NCBI GenBank assembly: GCA_019843655.1
Contig: JACDQD010000006.1
Span: 19,548,246 to 19,612,245, forward strand
Reading direction: 5' to 3'
Source of the DNA: Lethocerus indicus
Lineage: Eukaryota > Arthropoda > Insecta > Hemiptera > Belostomatidae
DNA: 64,000 nt
The notes beneath the pieces were generated by a model, which saw nothing but the letters and a program-made list of their open reading frames with translations, did no database searches and was not told the DNA's origin. Both the position numbers and the translations under genes were made by a program. Within the stretch, counting starts at the first letter, position 1. Every line of letters starts with the position of its first letter. Below are positions 1-12,440 of the stretch, piece by piece.

Positions 1-3000
1 AGAAATCGGTATGTCATCATTTGTGTCTCATGAAGACTGTTTGGTTTGTCATTGCATTGATATATATTTGTTTTAATTTTTTGATGTCAAAGGGTCGAAT
101 CGAAACAGATAACTGTCCACGAGGCCATCAAAAAAATTATAACCCGAATAAATTTTTTCCCACAAAAATAATTCATTGATTAAGAGTTACAACATACGAA
201 TGATACTGAGATTCACTCAGATGAAAGAACTCTCAACACCTACACACACTACTGTGTAGAAGACAGCTGCCTCTTTGTTCAGGTGTTAAAAGTCTCCCGT
301 TCCAATGAAAGTGGGGTACTCTAAGGAAGGATAACGCGGTAGGTAGGCGGGTAGGAAGGATTGAGGAGGCGGTACCGTTTGGCTGTTAAGTTGGGCCGAT
401 ATTAGACGGTCGCTTTGATGCCGTCCCACCGCAAAGGCGGCCCCGACCACCCGCAGAATTCGAATAAACCGGTTCCACCTTAGCCAACCAACATTGCCGT
501 TCTCGCGGTTATCATTTAACGGCGGCGGTCCTGCACCCTATTGCCATCAGTTACACACACTATTGGGCCAGAAGTTTGGTTTGCCTACGATCAAAATACT
601 TACATTGTATTATTCTTATTAAAATTCGTGTTATTCGTAAGAATTTTAATTTTCATGGAAATTTAATTTCTTTCCAAGGTTATGGCTCAGTATTCTTTCA
701 TATTTTAAAGTTATACAATGAAAAATACATTAATCGTATTAAAAATTTAAACCAAACACAATTCATTAATTTTAATAACATTACGTTATATATAATAATC
801 ATTATAATTTCAATTTTAATTATAAGCTTCATATATCATTGTCATGCATAATAATGTGATGTTATTCGAGTAAAAGGAATGTCATCAGTCATTATTTAAT
901 ATTTTCCTACAGTAATTATTATACGCAACTGGTGAGTTATATTATCTAGTAATATATAGTCTATGAGTGCAGAAACATAGTACTCAATTGGATAAAATTA
1001 GATTTAGCTAGAACATTCGGGTGAAACTGGTACAGCAATGAATTGAATTTCTTTGAACGTAATAGAATACTATTTCCGAATTCGCATAGAGCTGTCTACT
1101 TTCTAGTTGTGTAGGCCCGAAATAAATGTGATTTTTGCCTTTTTAGTTAACTGTACGCTCTTTATTTTCTAGAGATCGTGTAGATCAACTATACTAACCC
1201 AGAATGCACAGAACGCCTTACGTTTTAAAGTTATACTATCACTCAGTATAGAGAAGGATGAAAATTGAAAAATAACAACCACGATAAATTATCCTTTAAT
1301 GTATGATCCTAACGCAAGAGTAAAAAAAACAATTTAGTAACCCCTTCAATGGATGTAGACCCGTGCAAGGGGGATGTTTGTACCGGAGCTGAATGCGGAC
1401 TTGTGTTGGGGCAGCGGTTATTAGCTGGGTTTTAATGTTAGTGGTGGAGGAGGGGGTTAGGATGGAGATCATTCAATAGGAAGGGCTGAGCTAGGCCCGC
1501 CAATTGTGAGCCCTCGGTTGGCCCTTGTTGACGTTGTTAATGCCCTCCACCCCCGTCCCGACCATCAAACATTGAAGAGTCCACCAGACAAAGCTGTATA
1601 ATGCCTCCGACCAGGTATCGAATATCAATAGCGCCCCTTCCTCCACCCATCCCCCCAACCCCCTGAATTCAACTTTGGTGCTTGTTGGATAAACAAAAAA
1701 AATAACCATTTTTCAATATTTAGCCCCCCGCCAAAGCCCCAAAATCGCATCCCTACTTTTAAGCTGGGAATATCGCGCGTATCCTTTGTTTTAGGAGGAG
1801 TAATTTTACCCGAATGAACTCATCCATAATTTTATATCTTCCTTTTCACGATAAATGTTGTTTCTTATTCTCATGTTAATATCATTATGCTGTAAGGTTC
1901 CACATCCAATTTAACCCAAGAGGTCTGTGCAAAAATACTGAAAAATCTTTTATTGATTTACTGTATTATTGTTATAGAGGATGGCAATATTACAACAACA
2001 CTTCTAAATATTGCCCCACTATATGCTAAAAAACCACACTAGACTCCTGCAGGTTTCCTGCGTTCCCGTTGGTTGTTATTACAAGAACGGGACAACACAA
2101 GCTCGCCGAGGACAATTTGAACCCCAAATTGCCGGAGAACTCGGGAACGACAACCAAAAAAAAAAGAAAAATAGAAAAAAAAGGGGGAAATTCTGCAGCG
2201 GGGCGCATAATAACGGCGGGTTTTGAGGCGATGAGGGATGATCGTGTGGGACCCATCAGCCTAATCACCGGGCGGGACAATGGAAGGCGGAGCCGGCCCA
2301 GGTATTACCCGGCGTCGTCCCCCACGGGGAGCACGCGTCCCTTCCCTAACGACAATGTCAGCCATACATTTTCCGGTGCACGCTTGCCGTTTCTTCACAT
2401 CCAGCGCCGTTCACATTCACCTCAAGGCCTCCGCGACTCAAAGAGTCATTGAGGTTCTAGAAAGGGATCCGGAAGAGGAATTAAATTAGCCTCGGCCATT
2501 ACAAAAAAAAACTGGTATTTCGACAAACGCCAGACAGATTCTGCAGATATAGTACAATATAAGATGTGGCCGTTGTTGTTTCAACAATCCAGAATTGTTT
2601 AAAAAATATTATAGTTTAAAAGAAAGTTCTCCCGTATTCCGTACTACCGTCATAAAGTCCAGGGCTTGGATTCATAACTGTGTATAAAATCTGACCCCAC
2701 GATAAGTACAAAATTACATTAAGTTACCAGTTTGAGGATTCGTGATTACGATGTAAATACTAATTTGAATATATAAATAACACTATACTGCTTACGTGTT
2801 TTTAACTGGGCACAGTTCTGGAATCAGAATCGTCTAAGTTTCGTTTCACCGTATTCGAAAGGGCGGGATTCTCGGTTCAGGCGAAAAACCGAAATTAAGG
2901 CGATAGGTCGACGCTGGCAAAGCAAATTACCGTTTCGGTGATGGCCGTAAAATTTTATCGTTTCCCATTGGGGAGCCCGACCGAGCCGCGGCTTTTATAT

Positions 3001-3642
3001 TGGGCCGGTGGACGGGGGACAAAATAAATCGGGTGTTTAAACACCTGCCGTCCGGCTAATGCTATGGGGGGCGAACAGTCACAAACCGCCCTAATGGCCG
3101 GTGATAGTCCCCAACAGACACATCACCCCGACGTCACCCGCACTATCCCTAATAAATCCCCGGTATCGGATCAACAGGAAGGAAGGTATGAAATAGAGCC
3201 ACCGTAAATCTATCCTGTAGTTTCCATGGCGCCGCACTAGAAGTAACATAATTCATAGTAAAACATAAAATGTAGCCTTATGATGACCTGAAAGTTATTA
3301 AATATTTTATGTCGAGGCCTGTATCACGTCGAAGCTTATTTGATCTCAAGCTTAACGGGCGTGTAGAATGATGATGGCGTTTAGTGTAATGTGAGGCACA
3401 ACCCTTGTCAGTACAACCCGTACACTGTTGGTGTATTGTGCACTCAATACAGGTAGTGATATAGGGTTGCACAATATACAGGGAATGACCTCCCAGCTAT
3501 GTTAGTGGAGGGGCCGAATACCGGTTTATCTCACGGCTGAATAAACCAGAGTAGAAAGGAAAAATCACGCTAGCGAAACATATTTTTTTATTTTCATCTA
3601 TACGCGAAATAGACATTTTGCAATATACGAGTATTTATACTG
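1..3642. other. Non-coding stretch with four GC-rich islands
   Basis: No exon or RNA gene recognised. AT-rich DNA alternates with GC-rich islands at about 300-560 (with GGTAGG-type short repeats), 1355-1790, 2040-2480 (interrupted by an A-rich run near 2155-2190) and 2860-3190. Open frames in the islands (for example a 127-codon frame at 2069-2452) overlap other frames, have no recognisable domain and are what GC-rich, stop-poor DNA gives by chance. A 14-bp palindrome, GGTGTTTAAACACC, lies at 3032-3045, and CCGGCTAA at 3052-3059. Confidence 0.6.
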
Positions 3643-3850
3643 TATATTTCGTGTGTTTCAGTTTCCTTTTGCTGGTTCGGTCTCTTGCTAGACCGGTTTC
3701 GGCGGTGTCATTCACTTTCGGCACTTTGGATGTTTTTTGGGCATCGTCACTGCACTGTCAGTTTCACTTGTACTGTGGATGGTAGCTGAAACCGGTCTAG
3801 CAAAAGACCGAACCACCGAGAAGAGACAGAAACACACGAAATCTACGCTA
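3643..3850. mobile_element. Foldback/MITE-like element, family FB1, copy 1
   Basis: The left arm starts at a TTTCGTGTGTTTC block and contains GGTTCGGTCTCTTGCTAGAC followed by CGGTTTCGG. The right arm (about 3785-3848) is its reverse complement: GAAACCGGTCTAGCAAAAGA, then an AGAGACAGAAACACACGAAA block. Between them is a single-orientation block, GCACTTTGGATGTTTTTTGG...CACTTGTACTGT, seen in the other copies. No coding capacity. The outermost terminal segment (GTGGTCTGCGAGGGGTTGGAAT) found in other copies is absent, so both ends are shortened. The family assignment rests on sequence shared with eight other places in the window; the superfamily is unknown. Confidence 0.75.
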
Positions 3851-3950
3851 AAATATTTTTGAAATAATACATTTAATAATCATCTACTAAGGTCAGTTAT
3901 AATATATTTTAATATTTGAGTTATTTTTAACAATATTAAAACACGTAGTG

Positions 3951-4160
3951 TATTCAATTTTATGCGCTACTAGTTTCAATGGTATGGCGCATCTAATACT
4001 AGCCCGCAACAAAGGTCTGTCTTACATTTTGGTATTAGCGCCATACATATAGCGCCGGTACTTTACAGTGAGAGTGCAATGAGGATGTTTGGCACTTTGG
4101 ATGTTTTTTGGGCGTCGTCACGGCACTATCACTGTCACTTGTACTGTTACTTGTATATAG
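3951..4160. mobile_element. FB1 copy 2: internal core plus rearranged arm
   Basis: This copy begins with the internal core (about 3951-4056: TATGCGCTACTAGTTTCAAT, CTAATACTAGCCCGCAACAA, AGGTCTGTCTTACATTTT, GTATTAGCGCC), which also occurs in copies at 51131 and 53339. It continues into a short piece of one arm (ACAGTGAGAGTGCAATGAGGATG region) and then switches to the opposite-orientation arm block (GGCACTTTGGATGTTTTTTGG...CACTTGTACTGT). The outer TIR with GGTCTTTTGCTAGACC is missing. It lies 100 bp from copy 1, so 3643-4160 may be one rearranged composite. Confidence 0.65.
3986..4008 (+). repeat. CTAATACTA motif unit inside FB1 core
   Basis: Reads GGCGCAT, CTAATACTA, GCCCGCA. It is one instance of a motif also found at 53374-53396, 17238-17261 (minus), 17301-17324 (minus), 60878-60901 and 60928-60951. 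See the paired units at 60878. Confidence 0.6.
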
Positions 4161-6547
4161 AGTAAATATTCCAAGATGAGTTTTTTAATTGTAAATAACA
4201 TTCGCCTGTAGACGAATTGCTCATGGTGACTTTACCTTGAGAAATGTTAATTTCATGGAAAACAAAAATATTAAGAATTATAGATAAATTCCTATTTTGT
4301 TGCCATTGTGTTCCCTGTGCCTGTGAAAAAAAATATTCCCGCCACTGTTAATCCGGTTTAACTGGAACAATGCCAGTAGCCAAATATGCAAATTGGTTTA
4401 ATTTAAAATAGAGAATATTTGTATTAATACCGAATGCAATTGTGGAGATGAGCTCGGCTGCAATAAAAATCTGTGTGAGCCGGGTTGTGGCAAACAAGCG
4501 GTGCCACGATTGGATTTCCTTATCGGGGTGACACAGGTCGGCCAAACTCTCCCACCCTCTGTCTCACTGCCAAACGCGGAATAATAAGAAAAATCCTGTT
4601 TCATCCGCGTTAAATGAAAAAAGAAAAAAAGGAAGAAGAATTATAAATCCCGGGAATTTTCCCGCTATACGACTTTTATATTTGATATGGACCAGAGATG
4701 TCTACGCCAGGTGGGATGAAGCGTAGAAAACAGTTGACCGAGACAGTTTTAAATAAGTTTTGAAATAATTTTGAAATAAAATCCGCGAATTAAAGAAATT
4801 ATTAAATAAAGAAAACTGATCATATAGACTGATATTGAATACTTTCGCTGAAATGTGACTTTTTCCTCGTTCTTAACTTCCGTCCTTATCCATTTCTGTA
4901 CGTTACATATTGTGACACCGCATTCAAATAATTAAATGAGGACTCAGTATTCTACTACGAATTGATTCCGTTAACAATACTATTACGAATAATATTGATA
5001 TCAGGATACATTATTATTAATATACTTTTGCTCTACTTTTTTAATAAGGGCTGCATTGATATTTTAAAATAATTCATACAACCGTAATTCTAGTTTGTAG
5101 ATGTTTCACTAATTTTCCAGAACGAATTTACATTTCGATTTTAACATTGATTTTTCTTTTAGAGCTGGCCGTAAACGGCGAAACAGTGTAGTGCCCTTTT
5201 CAACAAATAAATTATTTTCCGCGCCTCTGAATTCGTCCCGCCGTGTGCCAATTTTCGGCCTCCCTTCTGCCTTCGGCCTTTCCTAATTAATTTATTTTTA
5301 TTCCTGTCAAATAGGAGCCTTTTGAAAAATGCGTTCTCCTCATTCTCCACCCACTAACAACGTTCCCTTTCTCCATCTTTGTCTTTCCCTTCCCTCTTTT
5401 TTTATATCAACTTTTTAATTGTCGTAGGACAGTGGTGCTCTCTTCTTGTTCTCTTCTGGGCCTTTCCTCAACCCCTCCACCCATTGTCGTTCCGTTCTGC
5501 CCCATCATCCGGCTGATAAACCTTGTTAATGGAAAAAGTTCTCGCGAAACTCAATAGTTTGGAGTCGGATGTTGGAAGAGCTTCAGGTGTTGAAAGGTCT
5601 CGTCAACGAAATCCGGCCCTTTTCATCCCTTTCCACCTAACATAACGAGTTTTATCAACAGCAAGCGCTATTAAAAAATCAAAAACAAAATGAGTATAAA
5701 TCATGATATAAATAAATATTATATTAATATTATATTTTTGTCACGGTCGGGCTATAAATTGTTAATATCTTAAAAGACAGATTGCACTCATTAAAAAACA
5801 TAACGTGATGTGTTTCATCATATTACTAACTGATTAATCAATGGCCCGAATCTGAAACCGGCCAAAGGAAATAAATCGAGGGGGAACAGAAAATCTCCTG
5901 ATATGTTAAATTCTTAACCCGTCGACTATCTGGACAATATACTGGATATTTCAGAACATATCAACGTCGGTGATGTGGACTTAAAGAGCGGCGTCAGAAT
6001 TAATTAAACAAGTTGCACTTTCATGAAATGAAGTCGATGGATAAACCTGAAACGGGAAATTAATATCATAAACTCTGAACCGGACTCGAGAGGGTATTTC
6101 GTTGTTTGAGTCGGAACATCTCCATATTCCCGACCTTAATTAATAATAGATGGGGTAGACATTGAGTAATGAAATAAGGCCAATATTCTAGAGTTTATAA
6201 GTTATATAAACCAAGTTTTATATATACATAGGTGTGTTTGTGTCTGTAAACATCTCATTGAGATACAACAATTTTCGATAAATTGTATAAAGTGTATTCG
6301 CAACAATACATCGCGTAAATAAACTAAATACTCGGGGGGAAATTCAATAAATAAATCCCCCACCTCGTCTGATACGCAAAAGCAACGCAGTCTGGACACG
6401 TGTACACTGTCCGACTGATAATGACGTTCTTCGCAAATTCAATTTCAATATGCGGTTCAAATTCATTTATAGGCATATCACGTTCACGACTCCACGCCTA
6501 CACTCCTTTCCAGCCAACTCCTACTTTTTCCGAGTGTATATGTATAC

Positions 6548-6607
<60 letters not shown>

Positions 6608-7188
6608 GAAAGTGTGAATTGCTACGTGTGTAGGATACTAACACAAAACAAGAGTGTTCTCTAGAATAGGTTACAATGTCCCAACTTCACGCAAGGATGT
6701 TCTTCTTTATAGCCGAGTGTTCACTAAATTTTTAAAACGTTAACTATTGAAGTTTCTACGAGGTAGTATTTCAGAGAAGCATATTATAGGAAATATAATT
6801 TAAATTATGAAATGTTTCACATTTACAATCGTGTGTTATTACTATTACGTTTTGAGGACTTAAAATTGAACCCGTACGTTTGGCGAGTTCTTAAAACTGA
6901 AAAATGAAATGAGAAATTAGTTATGAACATAAATTATTTTAAAATAATGCATACGACTTTCTATTTCTTGTGTTTGAAGCAGTTTTGCATGTAATAACGT
7001 TGGTAAATTACATTTATGTATTGTTAAACTTTCGAAAATTCCTTCATCAAATCTGAAAAATGGATAACACTTCAAAATTATGTCCGGCCTAAAGTGTAAA
7101 ACCGTTGGCAAAAGTAGGAACAATGCTGAAACCGTTTCAAAGGCTTGGCCCATGTAATTCGACGCTAAAGTATTGTTGACCGTTCAGT
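4161..7188. other. Mostly AT-rich non-coding stretch
   Basis: I see no gene here. Notable content is a pyrimidine-rich patch around 5340-5480, short AT palindromes near 5715-5740, and the AT microsatellite listed separately. No long GC-rich island is present, unlike most other parts of the window. Open frames are short, overlapping and featureless. Confidence 0.5.
6553..6603. repeat. (AT)n microsatellite, about 25 units
   Basis: Uninterrupted AT dinucleotides directly visible, self-complementary and prone to length variation. Flanked by CATTTC on the left and AATATGAAAG on the right. Confidence 0.97.
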
Positions 7189-7227
7189 TCTCTCTCTCCC
7201 TCCCTCTCTCTATCTATCTCTCTCTCT

Positions 7228-7279
<52 letters not shown>
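7189..7279. repeat. (CT)n microsatellite with interruptions
   Basis: About 90 bp of CT dinucleotides broken by CCC and TATC interruptions. On the opposite strand this is a GAGAG tract, the class of sequence bound by insect GAGA-factor-type proteins. A GA-rich tract of opposite polarity follows at about 7386-7412, so the two could pair in a single strand. Confidence 0.95.
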
Positions 7280-7309
7280 AAACACAGAACAATCGGATAA
7301 ACGTTACTC

Positions 7310-7660
7310 CAAGTTAGACCGTGAAAAAGAGAAGACGTCCCCCGGCCACCAACGTACCACGGGGGAAAAAAGCGTTCGGAGGTACAGAGGGAGGGAGGGA
7401 GAGGAGAAAAAAAACAAATGATTTTCCGAACAAGGAGGGAAAGTCTTGTAGAACAAGAGTGGAAAACTGTCTCCGGTAGTGCGAGGGGCGGTTGTTAGAG
7501 CGGTCTCCGGAGTCAATAGTTATCCGATAGGTTCTACGGGACGGGGTTCGACTTCTGTATTTGTCTTCCTCAAGCTTCATCGGACCTTCATCGACACCGG
7601 GGGTTTCTTCTGAGTCGAAAAACACTTGGCAAATATCCCCGTACCCGAAATAATTCCGCA
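7310..7660. other. GC-rich island
   Basis: GC-rich, CpG-rich segment starting just after the CT microsatellite. It includes a purine tract (GAGGGAGGGAGGGAGAGGAG, about 7387-7406). Several overlapping open frames occur on both strands, none with a recognisable domain; I treat them as non-coding. Confidence 0.5.
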
Positions 7661-8798
7661 CGGAAACTTCTTACTACAACATTTTCAAATACAACATATT
7701 TTTAAAATAGATCCTAAAATTTAATTTTATGTTTATAGTCGCTTCTTTCTTAATATTAGGCAGTTGTAATGAAGTAAATAAAGTAGATTAGAATTGGCCA
7801 GATCATTCTCTGGATCATTTATTTATTGATTCAAAAGCTTACCATATGTGATAGGAATTTTCTCATAATGGCGATCAATGTATATATTGATCATATGGCG
7901 TATTGTTCCCAATAAAATTTTTCCTTACTTGAACCGAATATATATTACCCCTAAATTGAAAGGCGGAGAATATAGGACTGTGTGGGGTTGCGAAAATAAT
8001 GATATAAATAGTAGGGAAATTTTATTCGTACCACAGTAGTGGAAGATCCTTTCTACTACAAGACTTGTATACAGGAATATAATATAATATTATAATGAAT
8101 CTATAATTCAATAATTCTAAACCTCTGTGATTTAGTTTCCCTCGCGGAATATATAACTATTTTAAAATTCTATTTTACACCAAATATCAATTTATACGGC
8201 AATCTCGTAAGGCAGTATATACAAGTTGGGCGGCATATTGTTGCGGAAGAAAAAAATTCGATATCGGAGTAGGAGCGGTGAGAGCCCCGGAAAGTCATGC
8301 CATTGAATGGGGCAGTGGGGTTCCGGGCGGACTCCTCTTCCAATTGGGGCGTCTTTCTCTTCCACGGGGATTTGTATATCGGGATAAGGCGGGTGGAGCG
8401 GGGGGTTCGAGGGTAGTTCGGAGGGGAAATGAAAACATTTGTAATTTCACCTTCTGGTTCCTCTTCGGCCCTTTCGAAACAGATGTTGCCCCACGGCAGT
8501 TTTCCCAGTAAAGGGCCCCCCGCCTCCTACTACCGCCCTGACAGAACAATCGTTCCCGGTTTCGATGAGTTCAATTCGGCTTCAAGTTTCTAGACCCCGT
8601 TTCATTACAAGTCCCTGCCTACCCTACCGCACTTTATATTTGGTTTTTAGGCCTCCTTTCTATTTTTCGTTCGGTGTGCAGAAATCGGAACTAGAAATCA
8701 ATTTAAGCCCTCTCCGTCTCTCTCGGAATGACTTCTATCTCACAATGTTGGCAAATTAATGTTTTCCCTCTAAGGTTGATGCCACAGAGCAAGATGAT
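7661..8798. other. Non-coding stretch with one GC-rich island
   Basis: AT-rich to about 8220, then a GC-rich island at about 8225-8560, then mixed sequence. No gene recognised. Confidence 0.5.
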
Positions 8799-8993
8799 TC
8801 AGAAGATTAACGGAAAAGGACCAGTTATAATGAAGAGATAAATTACTACAGGTAATAAGGTGTAAAAAAATGGAATCAATATCGGCAGTATAGGACAGAG
8901 TATAGGAAACCCATTGCCTTGTGGAACACCTGCGTAGAGGAATGGACCAAGAGAAACTTGAGTGCTGAGAATTAGATTATATATAAGTTGCAA
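8799..8993 (-). pseudogene. Degraded LINE reverse-transcriptase fragment
   Basis: The minus-strand frame contains STQVSLGPFLYAGVPQG followed by NGFPILCPILPILI. In Jockey/CR1-like non-LTR retrotransposon reverse transcriptases, a motif of the form NGxxS-W-x-AGVPQGS-xLGPLLFxIYIND lies in the palm domain. The AGVPQG core and the hydrophobic run after it fit this. Further on, the frame becomes a hydrophobic string without the expected YADD-type catalytic block, and a stop lies a short way upstream, so this is a short decayed relic. There is no genuine ATG at the start of the frame. The match is from memory of the family pattern; the clade is not resolved. Confidence 0.45.
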
Positions 8994-11814
8994 GAATGAT
9001 TCTCTAGATTTTCCTCAGTTTTGCATGGTGCACGGAAATATGGAAAAAACGGTCGCATAAACATTTTGGACCTAAACATCAAAAATGCTTAACAAGTATT
9101 ATCTGTTGCTATCGCCCTAATTAATATTGTCAATGATAGTGGTATTTAGGGACATCAGTTATATTTGTCAATAGATATGTTTTGTGTTAAACAAAATTCC
9201 TACTGTTATAATTATAGTTCTCTCAGTTTGAACTGGCAGCAATCTTCAATTTATACTCTGGGGGACGCTACTGAAAATTAGGTTACCAAGGTTACAGCAC
9301 CATTGAACTACTCTTCTATTAGAATTAGCATTAAAATTACCTACAGGCGACACCGAAGTTGTAATCGGAACCGGAAAATCATATCGGGGAAAAGTTGGAA
9401 ACAGTTTAAACAGTTTGGTATGGGCCGATGGGCCAGCATATTTAAAACGGCAATATGGTAAGTTCTCGCCGAGCAATTTCCCATTATAGGCATTTGTCCC
9501 TTGGGGCGGCGATAGGACGGGTCCGGGATGGGCCGATAGGAGGCACGTACGCAGGGGGGGCGGACTTTGTCACAAAAATGGTGCTCGCAGCTCTTGTTTC
9601 CTCTTCAAATTGGGAGCGCTTTTTTTCCTCTGTCCCTGTTAAACGTGCCCAGCCAGCCAGATTAGGGCACGTAGGGGCCCAACGAAAAATACCGCCCTTA
9701 CCTGGGCCGCTCCGACCACTCTAAATCATCGGATTCCTCGGGCCAACACAGAACACCTTCCTGTCTGAATCGCTCCCCGCTCCCGCCGGATGAAAATATC
9801 TGACCTACATCTTGAATTATAAATATATCTAATAGAGATAAATTTGTACTACGTTCGCTCTTTTCTACCTCCGGATTCGATTATTGGATATAATATATAG
9901 AAAATCATACTTTCTCCGAATTTGAAAATTAGTTAAAATACAATATTCTCAAGGCGGACTCTCATTGATCATACTCGGTGAAAAAAATCTCTAGAGTTTC
10001 ATTATATTATCTTCTGTTTCGTTCATTATATTACACCTACGCTAGTATGTAATAACAGTTAAACATTAAAATTGAGACAATTTATTGAATTTAATTAAAA
10101 ACGGATTATTGGTCTTGTGTCTGTTATTGTGATTAGATGTGCGTAGTTATGAGTACTGTCATTACCTTCCATTGCGCGCCTTACCTCCCTACAAGTAAAT
10201 TGACAATAGAGAACTATGGTGGGAGTTCCTCGACCCTTCCAGAAATCATGGAATCAAGAAGCCTAAAAAGGCAGGTAATAAATAGTCTAAGGATTATGGT
10301 GGGAACCCTGAGACTAAGATCTTAGGAAATAGATCTCGGAAGAACCGGGATCAGCTCTGGCACTCAGTCATCTTAAATAAATAGAGAAGTACCAGTATCG
10401 GTTATGGCTGGGAGCCAAAAACCGGCCCACTCTGAAGCATTAAAAGGGAGCCGAGGCGGTATGTCACCGATATAATGATCTCCCTTACAACCTTTTTAAA
10501 CGCCAATATATTTTCGAATACTGCAGTGACAAAAACGATTTAAAAAAAACCGCAAAGTTGTCCCAAAATTGTTCATTGCATCTGACATACTCGAAATTAA
10601 AAATTAGGCTACCAAGTATATTCCGGATATGATTAAAGAGATATAAGTAATTACAATTACTGACTACACGATTGCTGAATGATATTTCAAATAATTAATT
10701 TACGTGTTGTCAGATCGAATTTGTCGTCACTAGTTGAATTATATATTTATTCTCCCGAATAAATTAACAGAGCTGGAGCGTGAGAAGTTTCCTTGACCAA
10801 TATAGTGCCAAGAAGATATACACACGGGCGATAGAGAAAGAACAATGAATTAAATCAACGGAAATAATTAATTAGATCGAACCGAAGAATATTTTAATTT
10901 CGTTTGTGGTGACTATTAGTAGGTTTACAATTGTAAATTTAAACTATATGATAAATGGAATGAGTTTTACTGGAAGCCACTGTTAACGGAGAGACCCCCG
11001 TTAATGTAATGCTGGGCTGGAGGGTGTCTCAGGCCTTTTGGAACTTCTTTACGACGAGGATAAAACGACGCTCAGAGGCCCAAATTTCCGCCCATCCAAA
11101 ACCTTTAGTAATTTGATTTCATAAACTTCTAGAATATCGTCCCTTCTTCGTTCCGAATTTAACGATTTCATTTAAGCTATGATATTGAAATTTTCATTCC
11201 CTTTAATCGCGGGCGAAGTACGCATTTGGGAAAGAAAAGGAATTTCCTTATTGTGCATTAAAACTGTAGTGAAATTCCAAAGGAGTGTATATTATTAAAA
11301 AAAAACCTGGTCAGGTGTTATTAAAACGCGGAACTGCGTAATGCTTCCTGAGAAACGGAACATAAAACACCTAAAAATATATATTCATACTACTTAACAT
11401 GTAGTTTGCATTGTATATTGATAAAATCCATAGGTCCTTCTAACATAACTGATAAAACTCAAAATAATCCATTATTTTCTTGTCTCGGAAAATCACATTG
11501 GAAATATTAATATGCGATAGTAAAACGGATGGATCAAAGCCAAGAAAACAATAACATTCAATTATTGGCGGTTGGAAAGTGTTTACTCGGATTGTAATAT
11601 TTTCGTTATGGCCTTTGAAATCCATCTGGGCGACAAACGAGGCGGCGGCGTATTTTAAAGCACCGTTAGTCAAAGTGTAATTGTAAATCTACAATTAGCC
11701 TCGGGTGGTGCCCACACTTTACATCAGTGGAATGTATGCTGTTTAACTGTACACATCCCATCCCACCTAACAGGTGTTAATAGTGGCTGGTGGTTTCAGA
11801 GTTAACGTTATCCT
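8994..11814. other. Non-coding stretch with GC-rich island at 9450-9790
   Basis: The island at about 9450-9790 contains CpG-rich sequence and small open frames without domains. The rest, 9790-11814, is AT-rich with scattered homeodomain-type TAATTA motifs. No gene recognised. A minus-strand frame at 11440-11673 resembles no family I know. Confidence 0.5.
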
Positions 11815-12440
11815 AACTATTTTAGAATACCTCTTTTGTGGTCAGCGAGGGGTTGGAATACCGTAGATATCGTGTTTTTCTGTCTCCTCTCGCTGGTTTG
11901 GTCTTTTGCTAGACCGGTTTCGGATGCTCGACATCTTCAGTAGCGGTGTTAGCCAGTTTGGCACTTTGGATATTTTTTGGGCATCCTCACTGCACTGTTA
12001 CTATCACTTGTGCTGTGGTAATTGTCTGTTCGTCGTTTGTATATATATGCGTCTTATATCAGCGCCCCCCTGAGTGTGTTGTGGAAATGAACTTAACCAA
12101 AATTGGTTGGGTGCACTTGCACCGATTAACTAGCGCCTCCTTGAGTGTGGTGCGGAAATGTACTTAACTAAACTTCGTTGGGTACACTTGCACCGATTAA
12201 CCAGATTACTAAAAATAAACATTTTTCTATAAATTTTGGATCAGCAGGAAAACTATTTACAATTATAAACGTATATACACAATACCAGATAGGTTCTTGT
12301 CATATATTTGGAACTTAATAGTTTAAGCGACACCACCACAGTACAAGTGACAGTGGCAGTGTAGTGAGGATTCCCATAAAACATCCAAAAGTGCCAAACT
12401 GACTCATACCACTACTGAAAATGGCGAGCAGCCGAAACCA
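11815..12440. mobile_element. FB1 copy 3, long form with a distinct interior
   Basis: The left arm runs from about 11815 to 12016 and is one of the fullest in the window: outer TIR (CTTTTGTGGTCAGCGAGGGG, TTGGAATACCGTAGAT), then GGTCTTTTGCTAGACCGGTT, CATCTTCAGTAGCGGTGTTA, the CACTTTGGAT block and CACTGCACTGTTACTATCAC. The right arm (about 12338-12440) is the inverted counterpart (ACAGTACAAGTGACAGTGGC ... ATGGCGAGCAGCCGAAACCA) and breaks off before the GGTCT hairpin. The interior (about 12017-12337) is not the usual core but a different sequence containing a 71-bp tandem dimer. Open frames here are translations of the repeat. Confidence 0.7.
12061..12202. repeat. Diverged tandem dimer, 71-bp period
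   Basis: Copy one starts at 12061 (AGCGCCCCCCTGAGTGTGTT) and copy two at 12132 (AGCGCCTCCTTGAGTGTGGT). Both continue through GGAAATG-ACTTAAC and a TTGGGTGCACTTGCACCGATTAAC-like end. The copies differ by scattered substitutions, so the duplication is not recent. It sits inside the interior of foldback copy 3. Confidence 0.9.

Noticed and set aside
2069..2452. 127-codon frame in a GC-rich island
   Set aside because: Overlapping frames run on both strands; no domain, and the N-terminal Lys run comes from an A-rich tract.
6400..6609. Frame ending in a Tyr-Ile repeat
   Set aside because: The repeat is the AT microsatellite; the rest has no domain.
7173..7421. Ser/Leu-repeat protein frame
   Set aside because: It is the translation of a CT microsatellite and flanking purine tract. 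The same applies to 50395-50751.
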